A DNA stretch of 64,000 bases from JALORV01 sp963702595 (GCA_963702595.1 CAVPDC010000018.1:62001-126000); one strand, 5' to 3'. Shown: positions 1 through 9,405, numbered from the stretch's first letter. Made by a program: numbers and translations. The notes: generated by a model from the letters alone, not told the origin.

Positions 1-977
1 TGTTCGTCGAGCGAACTGGAAAAGTGCGACGAGCCATCGCCCCGCGCGACGAAGTACAGCGCATCGGTGGCGGCGGGGCGCAGCGCCGCCTCGATCGAGG
101 CCCGGCCCGGCAGCGCGATGGGCGTCGGCGGCAGCCCGGCCCGCGTGTAGGAATTGTACGGACCGTCGGTCAGGAGATCGCGCTTGCGTAGGTTGCCATC
201 GAACCGATCGCCGAGCCCGTAGATGACCGTCGGGTCTGTCTGCAGCAGCATGCCGCGCCGCAGTCGGTTGACAAACACGCCCGCGACCAGCGGGCGCTCG
301 GAAGCCTGCCCGGTCTCTTTCTCGATGATCGAGGCCATGATCAGCGCTTCATACGGCGACTTGTACGGCAGCTTCGGATCGCGTGCGTCCCACGCCTGTT
401 GCAGTACGGCCATCTGGGACCGATACGCCTGGCGCCAGATGTCGAGGTCACTGCTGCCGGGGTCGTATAGATACGTCTCGGGAGAGAACACTCCTTCCGG
501 GTGCGACTCGACGGCACCGATCGCCTGCAGCAACTGGGCGGGTGAGAGCTTCGCACTGTCCGGCCGCAGGTCTGCAGTCGCGGCGAGTTGCGCGCGCAGT
601 TCACGGAACGTCGTGCCTTCGACAATAGTCAGCCGCTCGTGGATGACGTCGCCGGCCCGCAGCTTTGCCAGCAGTCCGGCCAGCGTCGTTCCGCGCTCGA
701 CTGCGTAGCGCCCAGACCGCAGGCTCTGGGCCGACTCCGTGACTCGCGCAAGCGCGGCGAACGCGAACTCGTTGACCTCGACGCCCGCCGCCTGAGCCGA
801 CTGCGCAATACCGCGGACCGAAGCGCCAGGCTTGACGCGGAACTCGATCCGATCAGCGCTCATCGGCAGCGGGCGCGTGTAGACATACCAGCGGCCGAGC
901 GCATACGCCCCAGCCGCACATGCGAGCACCAATACTGCGACCACGGCCCACGCCCGTGCACGCGAAGTCTTCGCCAT
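1..977 (-). CDS. mltG: Endolytic murein transglycosylase MltG (partial, C-terminus off the left edge)
   Basis: MltG/YceG is an inner-membrane lytic transglycosylase that cuts nascent glycan strands and helps end their elongation. The start is the ATG at 977-975; about 325 residues are visible. Residues 9-28 form one membrane anchor, followed by a LysM-like region and the catalytic YceG domain. The motif ASIIEKETG (about residues 215-223) carries the expected catalytic glutamate (Glu219), and the downstream LQTDPTVIYG segment is also typical of the family. The gene is divergent from ygfZ, the usual betaproteobacterial order. The C-terminal end is missing only because the window starts here. 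No lesion seen. Confidence 0.93.
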   Translation of the reverse strand, partial: MAKTSRARAWAVVAVLVLACAAGAYALGRWYVYTRPLPMSADRIEFRVKPGASVRGIAQSAQAAGVEVNEFAFAALARVTESAQSLRSGRYAVERGTTLAGLLAKLRAGDVIHERLTIVEGTTFRELRAQLAATADLRPDSAKLSPAQLLQAIGAVESHPEGVFSPETYLYDPGSSDLDIWRQAYRSQMAVLQQAWDARDPKLPYKSPYEALIMASIIEKETGQASERPLVAGVFVNRLRRGMLLQTDPTVIYGLGDRFDGNLRKRDLLTDGPYNSYTRAGLPPTPIALPGRASIEAALRPAATDALYFVARGDGSSHFSSSLDE

Positions 978-1040
978 TTCCCGGAGACATTGCGACCAAC
1001 GGCACCTATGATAGCTGCCACGAACTCACCCTCATGCCAC

Positions 1041-2054
1041 ATGCCTGACGAAGTCCTTTCACCCGTATCCCTTGGCGCCTTCGCGGCCTCGTCCGCGGAC
1101 CTGGCCGCGGTGCTCAACGCGCCTGCGGTCGCGCGCCTGTCCGAACTCGGAACGATTCGCGTAGACGGCGCTGACGCAACTGCATTCCTGCAGTCGCAGC
1201 TGACGAACGATGTTGCGCACCTCGGCAACGATGCGCTGCAGCTCAACGGCTACTGCACGCCCAAGGGCCGCCTGCTTGCGACGTTTCATCAATGGCGTGA
1301 CGGTGATGCCATCGTGCTGCAACTGCCGCGGGAACTGGTCGCTCCGGTTGCGAAGCGACTGTCGATGTTCATTCTCCGAGCCAAGGTCAGGCTGGCCGAT
1401 GCGAGCGACCAGTGGACCACGCATGCCCTACTCGGACCGCAAGCGTCTGCGGCACTGCGTGCGGCGGGAATCGAACCTCCCGCGCAAACATGGGCCTCCG
1501 TGGAGCACGCTGGCCTGCGCGTGAGTCGCCTGCCCGCCGCACCTGCCGTCGCGGAGCGCTTCCTGCTTACCCAGGCCGGAACATCGCTCCCTGCAGCTCT
1601 TGTGGCATTGCCAGTGGTGGCAAGCGATGCCTGGTGGTGGAGCGAGGTCGCCGCCGCGGTTCCGACCGTGTTCCCGGCCACGCAGGAAAAGTTTGTGCCG
1701 CAGATGATCAACTTCGAAGTCCTGGGCGGCGTGAACTTCAAGAAGGGCTGCTATCCCGGGCAGGAGATCGTGGCGCGCAGCCAGTATCTTGGCAAGCTGA
1801 AACGCCGGATGCAGGTCGCCCACGCCGAAACTCAGGATCCTCCGGCCGCAGGATCCGACGTGTTCCAGTCCGGGCAAGAGCAACCGATCGGCACCGTCGT
1901 CATGGCGGCACGCGCGCCCGGTGGGGGCGTTGATCTGCTGTTCGAAGCGCCGGTCGATCGCGTTGGTGCCGGGACGCTGCAAGTCGGGGCGGTCGGCGGC
2001 GCCGCGCTGCGAGTCCTGCCCCTGCCCTACGAACTGTTCGATCCGACGGCATGA
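1041..2054 (+). CDS. ygfZ: Folate-binding tRNA-modifying protein YgfZ (GcvT-like)
   Basis: YgfZ is a GcvT-fold, tetrahydrofolate-binding protein needed for the activity or repair of some Fe-S enzymes such as MiaB. The family signature KGCYPGQE is present with its conserved Cys at about residue 237, followed by the usual LGKLKRRM segment. From the ATG at 1041 the product is 337 residues, the normal length; an in-frame ATG at 1008 would add 11 residues. The open frame runs much further upstream, but that part lies over the divergent mltG and has no family similarity. Its stop overlaps the start of the next gene by four bases (ATGA), which indicates coupling. Confidence 0.93.
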   Translation: MPDEVLSPVSLGAFAASSADLAAVLNAPAVARLSELGTIRVDGADATAFLQSQLTNDVAHLGNDALQLNGYCTPKGRLLATFHQWRDGDAIVLQLPRELVAPVAKRLSMFILRAKVRLADASDQWTTHALLGPQASAALRAAGIEPPAQTWASVEHAGLRVSRLPAAPAVAERFLLTQAGTSLPAALVALPVVASDAWWWSEVAAAVPTVFPATQEKFVPQMINFEVLGGVNFKKGCYPGQEIVARSQYLGKLKRRMQVAHAETQDPPAAGSDVFQSGQEQPIGTVVMAARAPGGGVDLLFEAPVDRVGAGTLQVGAVGGAALRVLPLPYELFDPTA

Positions 2055-2344
2055 ACAGCGTTCTCGAGAACTGGTACATCTACTACCCGGCCCCGCGCGA
2101 CGGCGGACGGGAGGCGCTGCAGCGGTTGCGCGCCATGCAGCAGCGCCTGTCGACCGGCGGCGTGGGTCGCGTAAGCATCGAGGAGCGTGTCGGCGAAACG
2201 ACAACACCGACCTGGATGGAAGTCTATGAAGGCATTCAGGATCCGGGCGCCTTTGCCGCAGTGCTTGCCTCGGCCCTGCGCGAGAGTCAACTGCCCTCTG
2301 AAATGATGACTGCACGCCGCATCGAGCGGTTTCGCAGCCTTTGA
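2051..2344 (+). CDS. DUF4936 family protein
   Basis: A 97-residue soluble protein beginning MNSVLENWYIYY, which matches the DUF4936 family found mainly in betaproteobacteria next to ygfZ. The fold resembles a small ferredoxin-like alpha/beta barrel used for dimerisation, but no catalytic residues can be named and the function is unknown. It starts inside the ygfZ stop (four-base overlap) and is followed after four bases by the NRDE gene, so the three genes probably share one transcript. Confidence 0.8.
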   Translation: MNSVLENWYIYYPAPRDGGREALQRLRAMQQRLSTGGVGRVSIEERVGETTTPTWMEVYEGIQDPGAFAAVLASALRESQLPSEMMTARRIERFRSL

Positions 2345-2348
2345 CGCC

Positions 2349-3182
2349 ATGTGCCTGATCGTTCTCGCCTGGCATGCTCATCCGGACTACCCGCTGATCA
2401 TTGCGGGCAATCGCGATGAGTTCTATACGCGCCGGACGCGGCCGGCGGCCTGGTGGGGACAGGCAGTCTCGCTGCTGGCCGGGCAGGACGAGGAAGCGGG
2501 GGGCACCTGGTTCGGCATCACGCGCCGTGGCCGCCTCGCCATGCTGACCAATGTGCGCTCACCGAGCGAACGCAACCCCCACGCACCGTCGCGCGGCGCG
2601 CTCGTCGTGGCGGCGCTGCAGACGCCGGAACGCGTCGACCGATGGCTCGAGCGCCACTCCCACCGCACCGCGGCGTTCAACGGCTTCAACATGCTGGCGG
2701 GTGATGTCATGGCGACCGACGGCAACCAGCCCGGTTCACTGCATTACTACAGCAACCGGCACGACGCGCAACCCCGCATGATCGAGCCTGGCGTCTACGG
2801 CCTGTCGAACGCGTTTCTCGACACGCCCTGGCCCAAGGTCAATCGCGCCGTCGCTCGATTCGCCTGCACGATTGCGAGTCGCGTGCGCATCGATGACCTG
2901 CTGGACCTGATGGCAGACCGCACACTCGCGCGCGATCCGGAACTGCCCCAAACTGGCGTGCCGTTGGACTGGGAGCGTGCGCTTTCGGCGATCCAGATTC
3001 GGGCCAACGGCTACGGCACGCGCGCGACCACGGCGCTGACGGTGCGTGCTGACGGCCTTGCGACTTTCTACGAACGCACGTTCGACACGACCGATCCCCA
3101 GCGTTGGGACGACCGCCACTTCGAGTTCATGATCGACACCGAAGCGCGCCCGGCCCGGCTGAAGACACGCGATCCCAACTAA
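2349..3182 (+). CDS. NRDE family protein (TANGO2-like)
   Basis: A 277-residue protein of the NRDE/TANGO2 family. It has the conserved N-terminal Cys2 (MCLIVLAW) and the family-naming Asn-Arg-Asp-Glu at residues 21-24, then the Trp-Trp and GGTWFG elements typical of the family. Cys2 suggests an N-terminal nucleophile (Ntn) hydrolase-like arrangement after Met removal; this is family knowledge, not shown here. The bacterial role is unclear; the eukaryotic homologue is linked to Golgi organisation and heme handling. Third gene of the ygfZ operon; it converges with the GNAT gene only five bases downstream. Confidence 0.9.
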   Translation: MCLIVLAWHAHPDYPLIIAGNRDEFYTRRTRPAAWWGQAVSLLAGQDEEAGGTWFGITRRGRLAMLTNVRSPSERNPHAPSRGALVVAALQTPERVDRWLERHSHRTAAFNGFNMLAGDVMATDGNQPGSLHYYSNRHDAQPRMIEPGVYGLSNAFLDTPWPKVNRAVARFACTIASRVRIDDLLDLMADRTLARDPELPQTGVPLDWERALSAIQIRANGYGTRATTALTVRADGLATFYERTFDTTDPQRWDDRHFEFMIDTEARPARLKTRDPN

Positions 3183-3187
3183 CGCGG

Positions 3188-3607
3188 CTACAGGTCCCTG
3201 CGCATGTCGACGTGGGGAATGCCGGCGTCGAGATACTCAGCGCCGCAAGCGGCATAGCCGTGCCGCTCGTAGAAAGGCACGGCGTGGGTCTGGGCGCTCA
3301 GCATGGCTTCGCGCTGGCCACGCGCCCGCGCGGCATCCATCAAGGCGGTGAGCAGTGCACTGCCGACGCCGGCTCCGCGCGCCGGCTTCAGCACGGCCAT
3401 GCGACCGATGTGGCCGTCGGGCAGGAGCCGCCCGGTGCCCTGCGCATTGCCTTCGCCATCGAATGCGACGGCGTGCAGGCACTGCGGATCCCAGTCGTCG
3501 ATCTCCATTTCCGCCGGGACCTTCTGCTCCTCGACAAAGACCGTTGTGCGAATCGGCGCCGCCCAGCGCTGCAACGCCGCCCAGTCGCCGAGTTCAACCC
3601 GCAACAT
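3188..3607 (-). CDS. GNAT family N-acetyltransferase (ElaA/YjcF-like)
   Basis: A GNAT acetyltransferase of about 139 residues when started at the ATG at 3607 (MLRVELGDW). It has the ElaA-type opening (TVFVEEQKVPAEMEIDDWD), the acetyl-CoA-binding motif A around ARGAGVGSALL, and the terminal PFYERHGY motif B. The substrate is unknown. The frame is open 11 codons further upstream, but that extension is inside the thioesterase gene and adds no homology. The start overlaps the 3' end of the thioesterase gene by 14 bases, so the two are probably co-transcribed. Confidence 0.87.
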   Translation of the reverse strand: MLRVELGDWAALQRWAAPIRTTVFVEEQKVPAEMEIDDWDPQCLHAVAFDGEGNAQGTGRLLPDGHIGRMAVLKPARGAGVGSALLTALMDAARARGQREAMLSAQTHAVPFYERHGYAACGAEYLDAGIPHVDMRRDL

Positions 3608-4058
3608 TGGCCGCTGCCTCCGCGGGGACGATCGTCTCAAAGGCCAGCACGCGCTCGCGCAGCAGCGCCGGCAGCCGCTGCGGCGCCCTGCTTACGGGGT
3701 CGGTGCAGACGTAGACCAGGTCGCCCTCCACCAGCGCACGGTCATGCTTTCCGAGCGCGAACATCTCGACCCGGAAGGTCAGGCTCGTGGTTCCGAAACG
3801 GGCGATCCGTCCGCAGATCTCCAATTCGTCGTCGTACGCGACCGGCGCGTGATATTCGAGCGTGGCCTTGCGCACGAAGAGGTCCACGCCGATAGCAAGC
3901 AACGCGCCGGGATAGACCATCCCGATCGCCCGCCAGTATTCGGTGACGCAGACGTCGGTGTAGGCGAGATAGTTTGCATTGAACACGACACCCTGCGGGT
4001 CGACCTCGGCCCAGCGCACCCGCAGCGGGAAGCGATGCCGGTACTCCGCGTACGCCAC
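3594..4058 (-). CDS. Acyl-CoA thioesterase, hotdog fold (YbgC/4HBT type)
   Basis: A 154-residue hotdog-fold thioesterase. The 4HBT/YbgC signature is seen near the N-terminus (VDPQGVVFNANYLAYTD), with the candidate catalytic Asp20. These enzymes hydrolyse acyl-CoA or aryl-CoA thioesters; the substrate here cannot be inferred. The start is a GTG at 4058 whose first base is the last base of the preceding M16 peptidase stop (TAGTG), a one-base overlap that suggests coupling. Belongs to a three-gene unit M16 peptidase-thioesterase-GNAT. Confidence 0.9.
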   Translation of the reverse strand: MAYAEYRHRFPLRVRWAEVDPQGVVFNANYLAYTDVCVTEYWRAIGMVYPGALLAIGVDLFVRKATLEYHAPVAYDDELEICGRIARFGTTSLTFRVEMFALGKHDRALVEGDLVYVCTDPVSRAPQRLPALLRERVLAFETIVPAEAAANVAG

Positions 4059-6781
4059 TACTTCGCGCCTTTCTTCGCGTCGCCCGCGATCACGAACGTC
4101 ATCTTGGCCGGGTCGATGTACTTGCGGAAAGCCGCATTCACCTGCTCGGGCGTCACGGCGCGCAGACGGTCCTCGAACTGCTTCGAGAAGGCGAACGTCC
4201 GTCCAAGGTCCAGGTTGCTGATCCAGGCGCCTGCGACCACCGGGTCCTGCGAACGGTTCAGCGTCCTGGCCTGCAGCAGGCCCTTCTTCGCGTCCTCGAC
4301 CTCGGCCGCGGTAAAGCCCTCCTTCAGCGCCCGCTCCATCTCCTCCCGCACCGCCTGTTCGGCGCGATTCACGTTCTGCGGCGCCGACAGGCCGCCGATC
4401 GTGAACATCGCATAGCGCTCGCGGGAACCGAGCGAGACGCCCGATCCCACGCCATAGCTCAGGCCGTCCTTCTGGCGCAGCCGCACCATCAGCCGATTCG
4501 AGAGTCCGCTGCCGCCGCCAAAGATCTCGTTGGCGATCAGGAGCGCCGGTGCGTCGGGATCGTTGTCACGCAACGGAAAGTCGAGCCGCGCACGGAAGAC
4601 GGCATTTTCCTTGTCCGGCGTATCGACTGTCAGCCGCACAGGCTTGACCTCGCGGTACTCGCGGTCAACCCGTGCATAGGGCGCCTTCGAGGCCCACCCG
4701 GCGAAGAGTTCCTTGATCAGCGACTCGACCTCCTTGTCGTTAAAGTCACCCACGATCGAGATCTCGCCCCGCGCTGTACCGTAGAAGTCTGCGTAGAACT
4801 TCTTCACCGACTCGAGCGAGGTCTTACCGACGTCGTCGATGCGCTGCTTGAGCGGAATGTGGTGGCGGGGATCTCCCGGGGGATAGGCATTGAAGTGCGT
4901 CGACATTGCATCGCGCGACAAGGCCTCCGGATTGTCCAGCTGCGACGACAGCCCGGTCACCAGTTCCCGCTGCAGCTGCTGGTACTCCGCAAGAGGAAAG
5001 CTCGCGCCGCGCAGGACGTCGGCCAAGAGCCGCAGGGAATCGGGCAGGTGCGTGCGAGTAGTCTGGAATCCGAGCAGCCCGCCAGTCATCTGCAATCGGG
5101 TCATCTCGTCGGCAATCTGCTGGCGCGTGCGCTTGTCGGTGCCGCGGCTGAGCATCGCGCCTGCGAGTTCGCCCTCGATGCTGCGTCCCGTCAAAGTGGT
5201 GACGTCGCCCCAGCGGAAATTAGTACGGACGTTGACCGTCTCGCCGCGGTTCTTCTTCGGCAGCAACGCGATCTTCAGATCTCCGACCGTGACGACGCGC
5301 GTGCGCTTGTCAATGTTGTCCTGTGACGGGTCGAAGGCCTCGCCGGACTGCCCGGCAGCCGACGGCTTGAACTCCGCAAGCACCTGTGCCGCGGCGGGTG
5401 CCACGGGAATCTCCGCACGCTGAAGGTTATCTTCAGGTACGAAGAACCCGACGACCCGGTTGTCGCGCACGAAGTAGCGGGCCGCTGCCTCATCGACAGT
5501 CGCGCTGGTCAGCTTGGCGATGCGATCTCGGTTGTAGAAGAAGAGCCGCCAGTCGCCAAGCGCGACGTACTCCGAGAGGCCCACGCCGAACGATTGAGGG
5601 TTGGCCAGCGTGCGCTCGAAGGAGGTGGCCTGCTGTTGCAGCGTGCGCTTCAGTTCGGCCTCGGTCACGGGCTGCTTCCTGATCGACCCTTCGATGATTT
5701 CGATCATCGTCTGCGCAACGGGCTCAAGCGGCTCGCCTTTCTTGACCACAGCGCCAAACACGACGAACCCCGGGTCGCGCGCACCCATTGTCGAGCCGAA
5801 GACCTGCGCCGCCTTGCCGGTTTCCACCAGCGCCTTGTACAGACGTCCGTTCGGCGTGTCGCCGAGCACATCGACGGCAACGTCGGCCGCAAGCAGGTCC
5901 GGGTGCAGCGAACTCGGCAGCCGGTAGGCGACCGTCACGATCTGGACTTCGCCCTTGCGACGGATCGTGAATTGCCGCTCACCGTCATGTGTCGGTTCAA
6001 CGGTCCAGAGCACCGGTAGCGTCCGCTTGGGCTTGGGGATGCGACCGAAGGCGTCGGCGATCCACCGGATCGTCTTGGCCTCGTCGAACTTGCCGGCGAC
6101 GATAAGCACGGCGTTGTCGGGCTGGTAGTAGGTGCGATAAAACCCCTGCAGGTTCTCAATGCGCACATTTTCGATATCCGAGCGCGCGCCGACGGCCGAC
6201 TTGCCGTAGTTGTGCCAGTCGTACAGCATCGCCTGGTTGCGCTCGAACATCTGCAGCGACGGGTTGTTCTGGCGCATCTCGAACTCGTTGCGCACGACCG
6301 TCATTTCCGAGTCGAGGTCCTTCTTGGCGATGAACGAATTCACCATGGCGTCGGCAGACCAGTCGATCGCCCACTTCAGGTTGTCGTCGCTGGCCTGGAA
6401 CGTCGAGAAGTAATTGGTACGGTCGAGCCAGGTCGTGCCGTTGTTCTGGAACCCGCGCTTGCTGAACTCCGCATCCGGCTTGGGGTGGCGCTTCGAGCCC
6501 TTGAAGATCAGGTGCTCGAGCAGATGCGCCATGCCGGTCTCGCCGTAGTTTTCATGCCGCGATCCGACCAGGTAGGTGATGTTGACGGTCGCGGTGGGCT
6601 TCGACGGATCAGGGAACAGGATGAAGCGCAGCCCATTGGCCAGGCGGTATTCGGTGATCCCTTCGACGGTCTGGCCGCGGGTCACACCAGCCGGCAGGGG
6701 CGGCGTCGCCTGCGCGAGCGCGGTGGCCGCCACGATCCAGAGCGCAGCCGCGGCAAGCCCGCGGCGCATGAAATGCTTCAT
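4058..6781 (-). CDS. M16 family zinc metallopeptidase (pitrilysin-like, two M16 modules)
   Basis: A 907-residue secreted zinc peptidase of the M16 family. The start at 6781 gives a clear signal peptide of about 24 residues ending in ATALAQ and has a GGAG ribosome-binding site; the longer open frame lacks this logic. The inverted zinc motif HLLEH (residues 86-90) with downstream Glu166 in RNEFE forms the HxxEH...E active site. The protein contains two M16 halves; the C-terminal half (SYGVGSGVSLG region) is the usual inactive module. Periplasmic peptide degradation is the likely role. First gene of the unit with the thioesterase and GNAT. Confidence 0.93.
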   Translation of the reverse strand: MKHFMRRGLAAAALWIVAATALAQATPPLPAGVTRGQTVEGITEYRLANGLRFILFPDPSKPTATVNITYLVGSRHENYGETGMAHLLEHLIFKGSKRHPKPDAEFSKRGFQNNGTTWLDRTNYFSTFQASDDNLKWAIDWSADAMVNSFIAKKDLDSEMTVVRNEFEMRQNNPSLQMFERNQAMLYDWHNYGKSAVGARSDIENVRIENLQGFYRTYYQPDNAVLIVAGKFDEAKTIRWIADAFGRIPKPKRTLPVLWTVEPTHDGERQFTIRRKGEVQIVTVAYRLPSSLHPDLLAADVAVDVLGDTPNGRLYKALVETGKAAQVFGSTMGARDPGFVVFGAVVKKGEPLEPVAQTMIEIIEGSIRKQPVTEAELKRTLQQQATSFERTLANPQSFGVGLSEYVALGDWRLFFYNRDRIAKLTSATVDEAAARYFVRDNRVVGFFVPEDNLQRAEIPVAPAAAQVLAEFKPSAAGQSGEAFDPSQDNIDKRTRVVTVGDLKIALLPKKNRGETVNVRTNFRWGDVTTLTGRSIEGELAGAMLSRGTDKRTRQQIADEMTRLQMTGGLLGFQTTRTHLPDSLRLLADVLRGASFPLAEYQQLQRELVTGLSSQLDNPEALSRDAMSTHFNAYPPGDPRHHIPLKQRIDDVGKTSLESVKKFYADFYGTARGEISIVGDFNDKEVESLIKELFAGWASKAPYARVDREYREVKPVRLTVDTPDKENAVFRARLDFPLRDNDPDAPALLIANEIFGGGSGLSNRLMVRLRQKDGLSYGVGSGVSLGSRERYAMFTIGGLSAPQNVNRAEQAVREEMERALKEGFTAAEVEDAKKGLLQARTLNRSQDPVVAGAWISNLDLGRTFAFSKQFEDRLRAVTPEQVNAAFRKYIDPAKMTFVIAGDAKKGAK

Positions 6782-6873
6782 CAGTGCTGCTCCATCAAAC
6801 GTATGGTTGGTCGATTTTGCCAGCGACCCGGACACCGTTGTCCTGCCGTGCGATCAAGCGGGAATCGGACGGC

Positions 6874-7764
6874 TCAGGAGGCGCCACAGAAAGCGTGGAT
6901 TGCGGCCGAGATGCGTTCTGGCTCTTCATGAGCCAGCCAGTGCGTCGCGCCGGGCAGCCTTTCGATCGTAAGGTCGTCGACAAGTTCACTCAGGCCGTCG
7001 AGCAGGCCTAGCGGCAGCGCGGTATCTGCCTCGCCCCAAAGCACAAGCGTCGGTACCCGGACCCGGAACTTGGATGGGTCGAGGACCAGGGCCGCCGGGC
7101 CGGGGTCGGCTGCGGTCGGCGGGTAAAGCGGCGAGGCGCGATAGTAGTTGAGCCCGCCGGTCAGTCCCCGGTCCCAAACCTCCCGATAGCGTGTCGCCCG
7201 GTCGGGCGTGTACCACGCATGGTCAGGTCGCTGCATGCCGAGGAAAAACCCCTCGAGCGCCTGATAGTCGTGCCTGGTCAGGGCCTGTTCCGCGCCGGGA
7301 GCGCGCAGCCAGTTCATGTAGGCACTCGCCGCCTGCTGCACAGGGTCGCCGGCGAGCTCGCGCTGGAAGGGAATTGGATGTGGCGAGTTCAGGACGACGA
7401 GGCGCTCGACACGCTCCGGGTGCGCGATCGCCCATTGCCACGCGGCCGCCCCACCCCAGTCATGGGCGACCACGGTCACGCGCGGCCATTGCAGGTGGTC
7501 GCACAAGCCTTGGAGGTCCGCGAGGATTTCGCGCATCCGGTAGGCCGCGATGTCGAGGGGCTGGCTCGATAGGTTGAAACCACGCAGATCGGGAGCGACA
7601 GCGTGCCAATTCGTCGCGAAGTAAGGCAGCACGTCTTCCCAGGCCGCCCAGTACTCCGGAAACCCGTGAAGGAACACGATCGGTCGCGCGGCCGGGTCAC
7701 CTGCGCTGGCAACGTGCAGCCGTATGCCCCGACCGACGTCGGCGAATTTTCCGGTCGAGATCAT
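6874..7764 (-). CDS. Alpha/beta hydrolase (epoxide hydrolase / haloalkane dehalogenase-like)
   Basis: A 296-residue alpha/beta hydrolase. It has an HGFP oxyanion-hole motif (residues 33-36) and an Asp nucleophile in HDWGG (Asp102) rather than Ser, which places it with epoxide hydrolases, haloalkane dehalogenases and fluoroacetate dehalogenases. The likely catalytic His is in GATHW near the C-terminus, with an acid in the WGEAD segment. The ATG at 7764 overlaps the stop of the upstream SDR gene by four bases (ATGA). The long upstream extension of the frame lies over that SDR gene and is spurious. Substrate unknown. Confidence 0.9.
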   Translation of the reverse strand: MISTGKFADVGRGIRLHVASAGDPAARPIVFLHGFPEYWAAWEDVLPYFATNWHAVAPDLRGFNLSSQPLDIAAYRMREILADLQGLCDHLQWPRVTVVAHDWGGAAAWQWAIAHPERVERLVVLNSPHPIPFQRELAGDPVQQAASAYMNWLRAPGAEQALTRHDYQALEGFFLGMQRPDHAWYTPDRATRYREVWDRGLTGGLNYYRASPLYPPTAADPGPAALVLDPSKFRVRVPTLVLWGEADTALPLGLLDGLSELVDDLTIERLPGATHWLAHEEPERISAAIHAFCGAS

Positions 7765-8642
7765 TCCGCGGACGCGGGCCGGGTCTGCGGCCGCGTCGCG
7801 TACGGATCCGCGGGCGAGCTTCCCGCCAGCGCCGCCTCGAAACGCGCCTCCACTCCCGGGAGAATCTGCGGGTGGGTGAACACAAAGAAGCGATTCGCAC
7901 GCACGGCATCGAACGTCATCGCAGCGACATCGGCAGCGCTGATACGTCCGCTCGACACGGCCTTTTCGAGGCCAGCCTGCGCCATGCGCTTCGATGGCAC
8001 CTCGACATCGTTCGCCAGCTCCGCTGGCCGATTGCGATGGGACTGTGCGATGCCGGTCGGCACGAAGGCCGGGCACAGCAGGCTGACGCCCAGCCCCGAC
8101 TGCGCCAGTCTAAGGTCGTGAAAGAGCGTCTCGGTGAGGGCGACCACGGCGTGCTTCGACACGTTGTAGACCCCCATGAGCGGCGGCGCGAGCCAGCCTG
8201 CCATGGAGGCCGTATTGACGATATGGCCGGTCTCCCCGTTGGCCTCCGCCGCAAGCATGCGCGGTACAAAGTGGCGGATGCCGTGCACCACGCCCATCAG
8301 GTTGACCCCCATCACCCACTGCCAGTCGCGCTCGGAGTTTTCCCACAGGTAGCCGCCGCAGCCGACCCCAGCGTTGTTCATCAGCAGGTGTACGCCCCCC
8401 AACTCCGTGAACGCGCGGTCCGCGAGCTGCGCCATCTGGCGGCTGTCGGCGACGTCGACGACTTGATCGAGGACGGTGACGCCGCTTTCGCGCAGCTCGT
8501 TGACGATCGCATCGAGCGCGTCGGGCTGCACATCGGTGAGCACCAGGCGCATGCCGTTACGAGCCGCCAGGCGCGCGAACTCACGCCCGAAACCGCCGCC
8601 CGCGCCTGTGATGACTGCGACTTTGTCGTCAAAAGTTTCCAT
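7761..8642 (-). CDS. Short-chain dehydrogenase/reductase
   Basis: A 293-residue classical SDR. The cofactor motif TGAGGGFG is at residues 12-19, NNAG follows, and the catalytic YNVSK is present with an upstream Ser in NTASMAG. An acidic residue after beta-2 (LTDVQ) suggests preference for NAD(H). The C-terminal part (RFFVFTHPQILPG) is typical of SDRs often found beside hydrolases. It is coupled with the alpha/beta hydrolase by a four-base overlap, so the two may act on consecutive intermediates. The substrate is not predictable. Confidence 0.92.
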   Translation of the reverse strand: METFDDKVAVITGAGGGFGREFARLAARNGMRLVLTDVQPDALDAIVNELRESGVTVLDQVVDVADSRQMAQLADRAFTELGGVHLLMNNAGVGCGGYLWENSERDWQWVMGVNLMGVVHGIRHFVPRMLAAEANGETGHIVNTASMAGWLAPPLMGVYNVSKHAVVALTETLFHDLRLAQSGLGVSLLCPAFVPTGIAQSHRNRPAELANDVEVPSKRMAQAGLEKAVSSGRISAADVAAMTFDAVRANRFFVFTHPQILPGVEARFEAALAGSSPADPYATRPQTRPASAE

Positions 8643-8769
8643 AGCTTTGAGAATAACCCAGCGACCAGGACGGCTCCTCGACCGAACCTGCGTGGTCGCA
8701 AGCAGCGTCCACCAACCCCCACCAAACGGCTCACAGTGCCGCTGGACATGAGTTCACTGGAGAAGGCGC

Positions 8770-8943
8770 ATGAAAGCCATCGCGGGGTTCACCAAGACCA
8801 CCCTGATTGGCGGCGTCCTGGTGGTCATGCCGATCTACCTGAGCATTCTGCAGCTGCTAAAGGCCCTGGCTGGCGTCGCGGGACTGGTCGCAGTGTCATT
8901 TCAAAGTGGGGAGCCGGTTCCAGCGAACTGCTGGCGGACATGA
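8770..8943 (+). pseudogene. 57-codon membrane ORF, probable N-terminal fragment of a DUF502 protein
   Basis: ATG at 8770, stop at 8941-8943, 57 codons. The first 40 residues (FTKTTLIGGVLVVMPIYLSI) look like the first membrane helix of DUF502 family proteins, which are normally about 200 residues. After about residue 42 the similarity stops and the frame ends; I found no continuation in the other two frames. A GAAGG-like ribosome-binding site lies five to six bases upstream. It may be a remnant after a deletion, or a genuine one-helix protein. The DUF502 match is from memory of the family pattern and is moderate only. Confidence 0.4.
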
Positions 8944-9045
8944 AGCGGGCCGCAGCGAACGCGGCGCCGACTCACGCCCAGCTCGGAACGGGCCAGAGCG
9001 CGCGCGGACACGACGCGACCAGGGCGCATTCTGGTTGCACAATGG

Positions 9046-9405
9046 ATGCTTCATCGCATGGCGGAGGCGCGGATGCGAAGCCTGGACGAAGAGATCGCTA
9101 GACACCTGCAGGAGGTCTCCTCAACGGGCGAGCTTCAGCAGGCTCCCAGCTACGGCAAGCCGCTCGCCGCGGACGTCGGCTGGGACGAGACGCCGGAGGC
9201 CTTGCGGATGCCGTTCAAGATCCTCAAGGATGCCGGCGTGACGCCCCCGGAGATCGAGATGTTCCAGCAGCGCGCGCAAATTCGAGCGCAGCTGCAGACG
9301 GAAGCAGAGGGCCCGGAACGCGACGCGCTGGAGCGAAAACTGAACGAGCTCGAACTTTCTATTGCACTCCGACTCGAGGCCCTCAGGCGAAACGCGCAGG
9401 GATAG
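9046..9405 (+). CDS. DUF1992 family protein (DnaJ-C28-like)
   Basis: A small soluble protein (119 residues from 9046, or 115 from the ATG at 9058). It matches DUF1992, known from YhdN and the DnaJ homologue C28: a DEEIARHL helix, the GYGKPL-like loop (here SYGKPLAAD), then ALRMPFKILKDAGVTPPE, and a charged coiled-coil tail rich in Arg and Glu. No enzymatic motif. The function is unknown in bacteria. The start at 9058 gives the usual MAEAR opening; which of the two ATGs is used is open. Confidence 0.82.
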   Translation: MLHRMAEARMRSLDEEIARHLQEVSSTGELQQAPSYGKPLAADVGWDETPEALRMPFKILKDAGVTPPEIEMFQQRAQIRAQLQTEAEGPERDALERKLNELELSIALRLEALRRNAQG

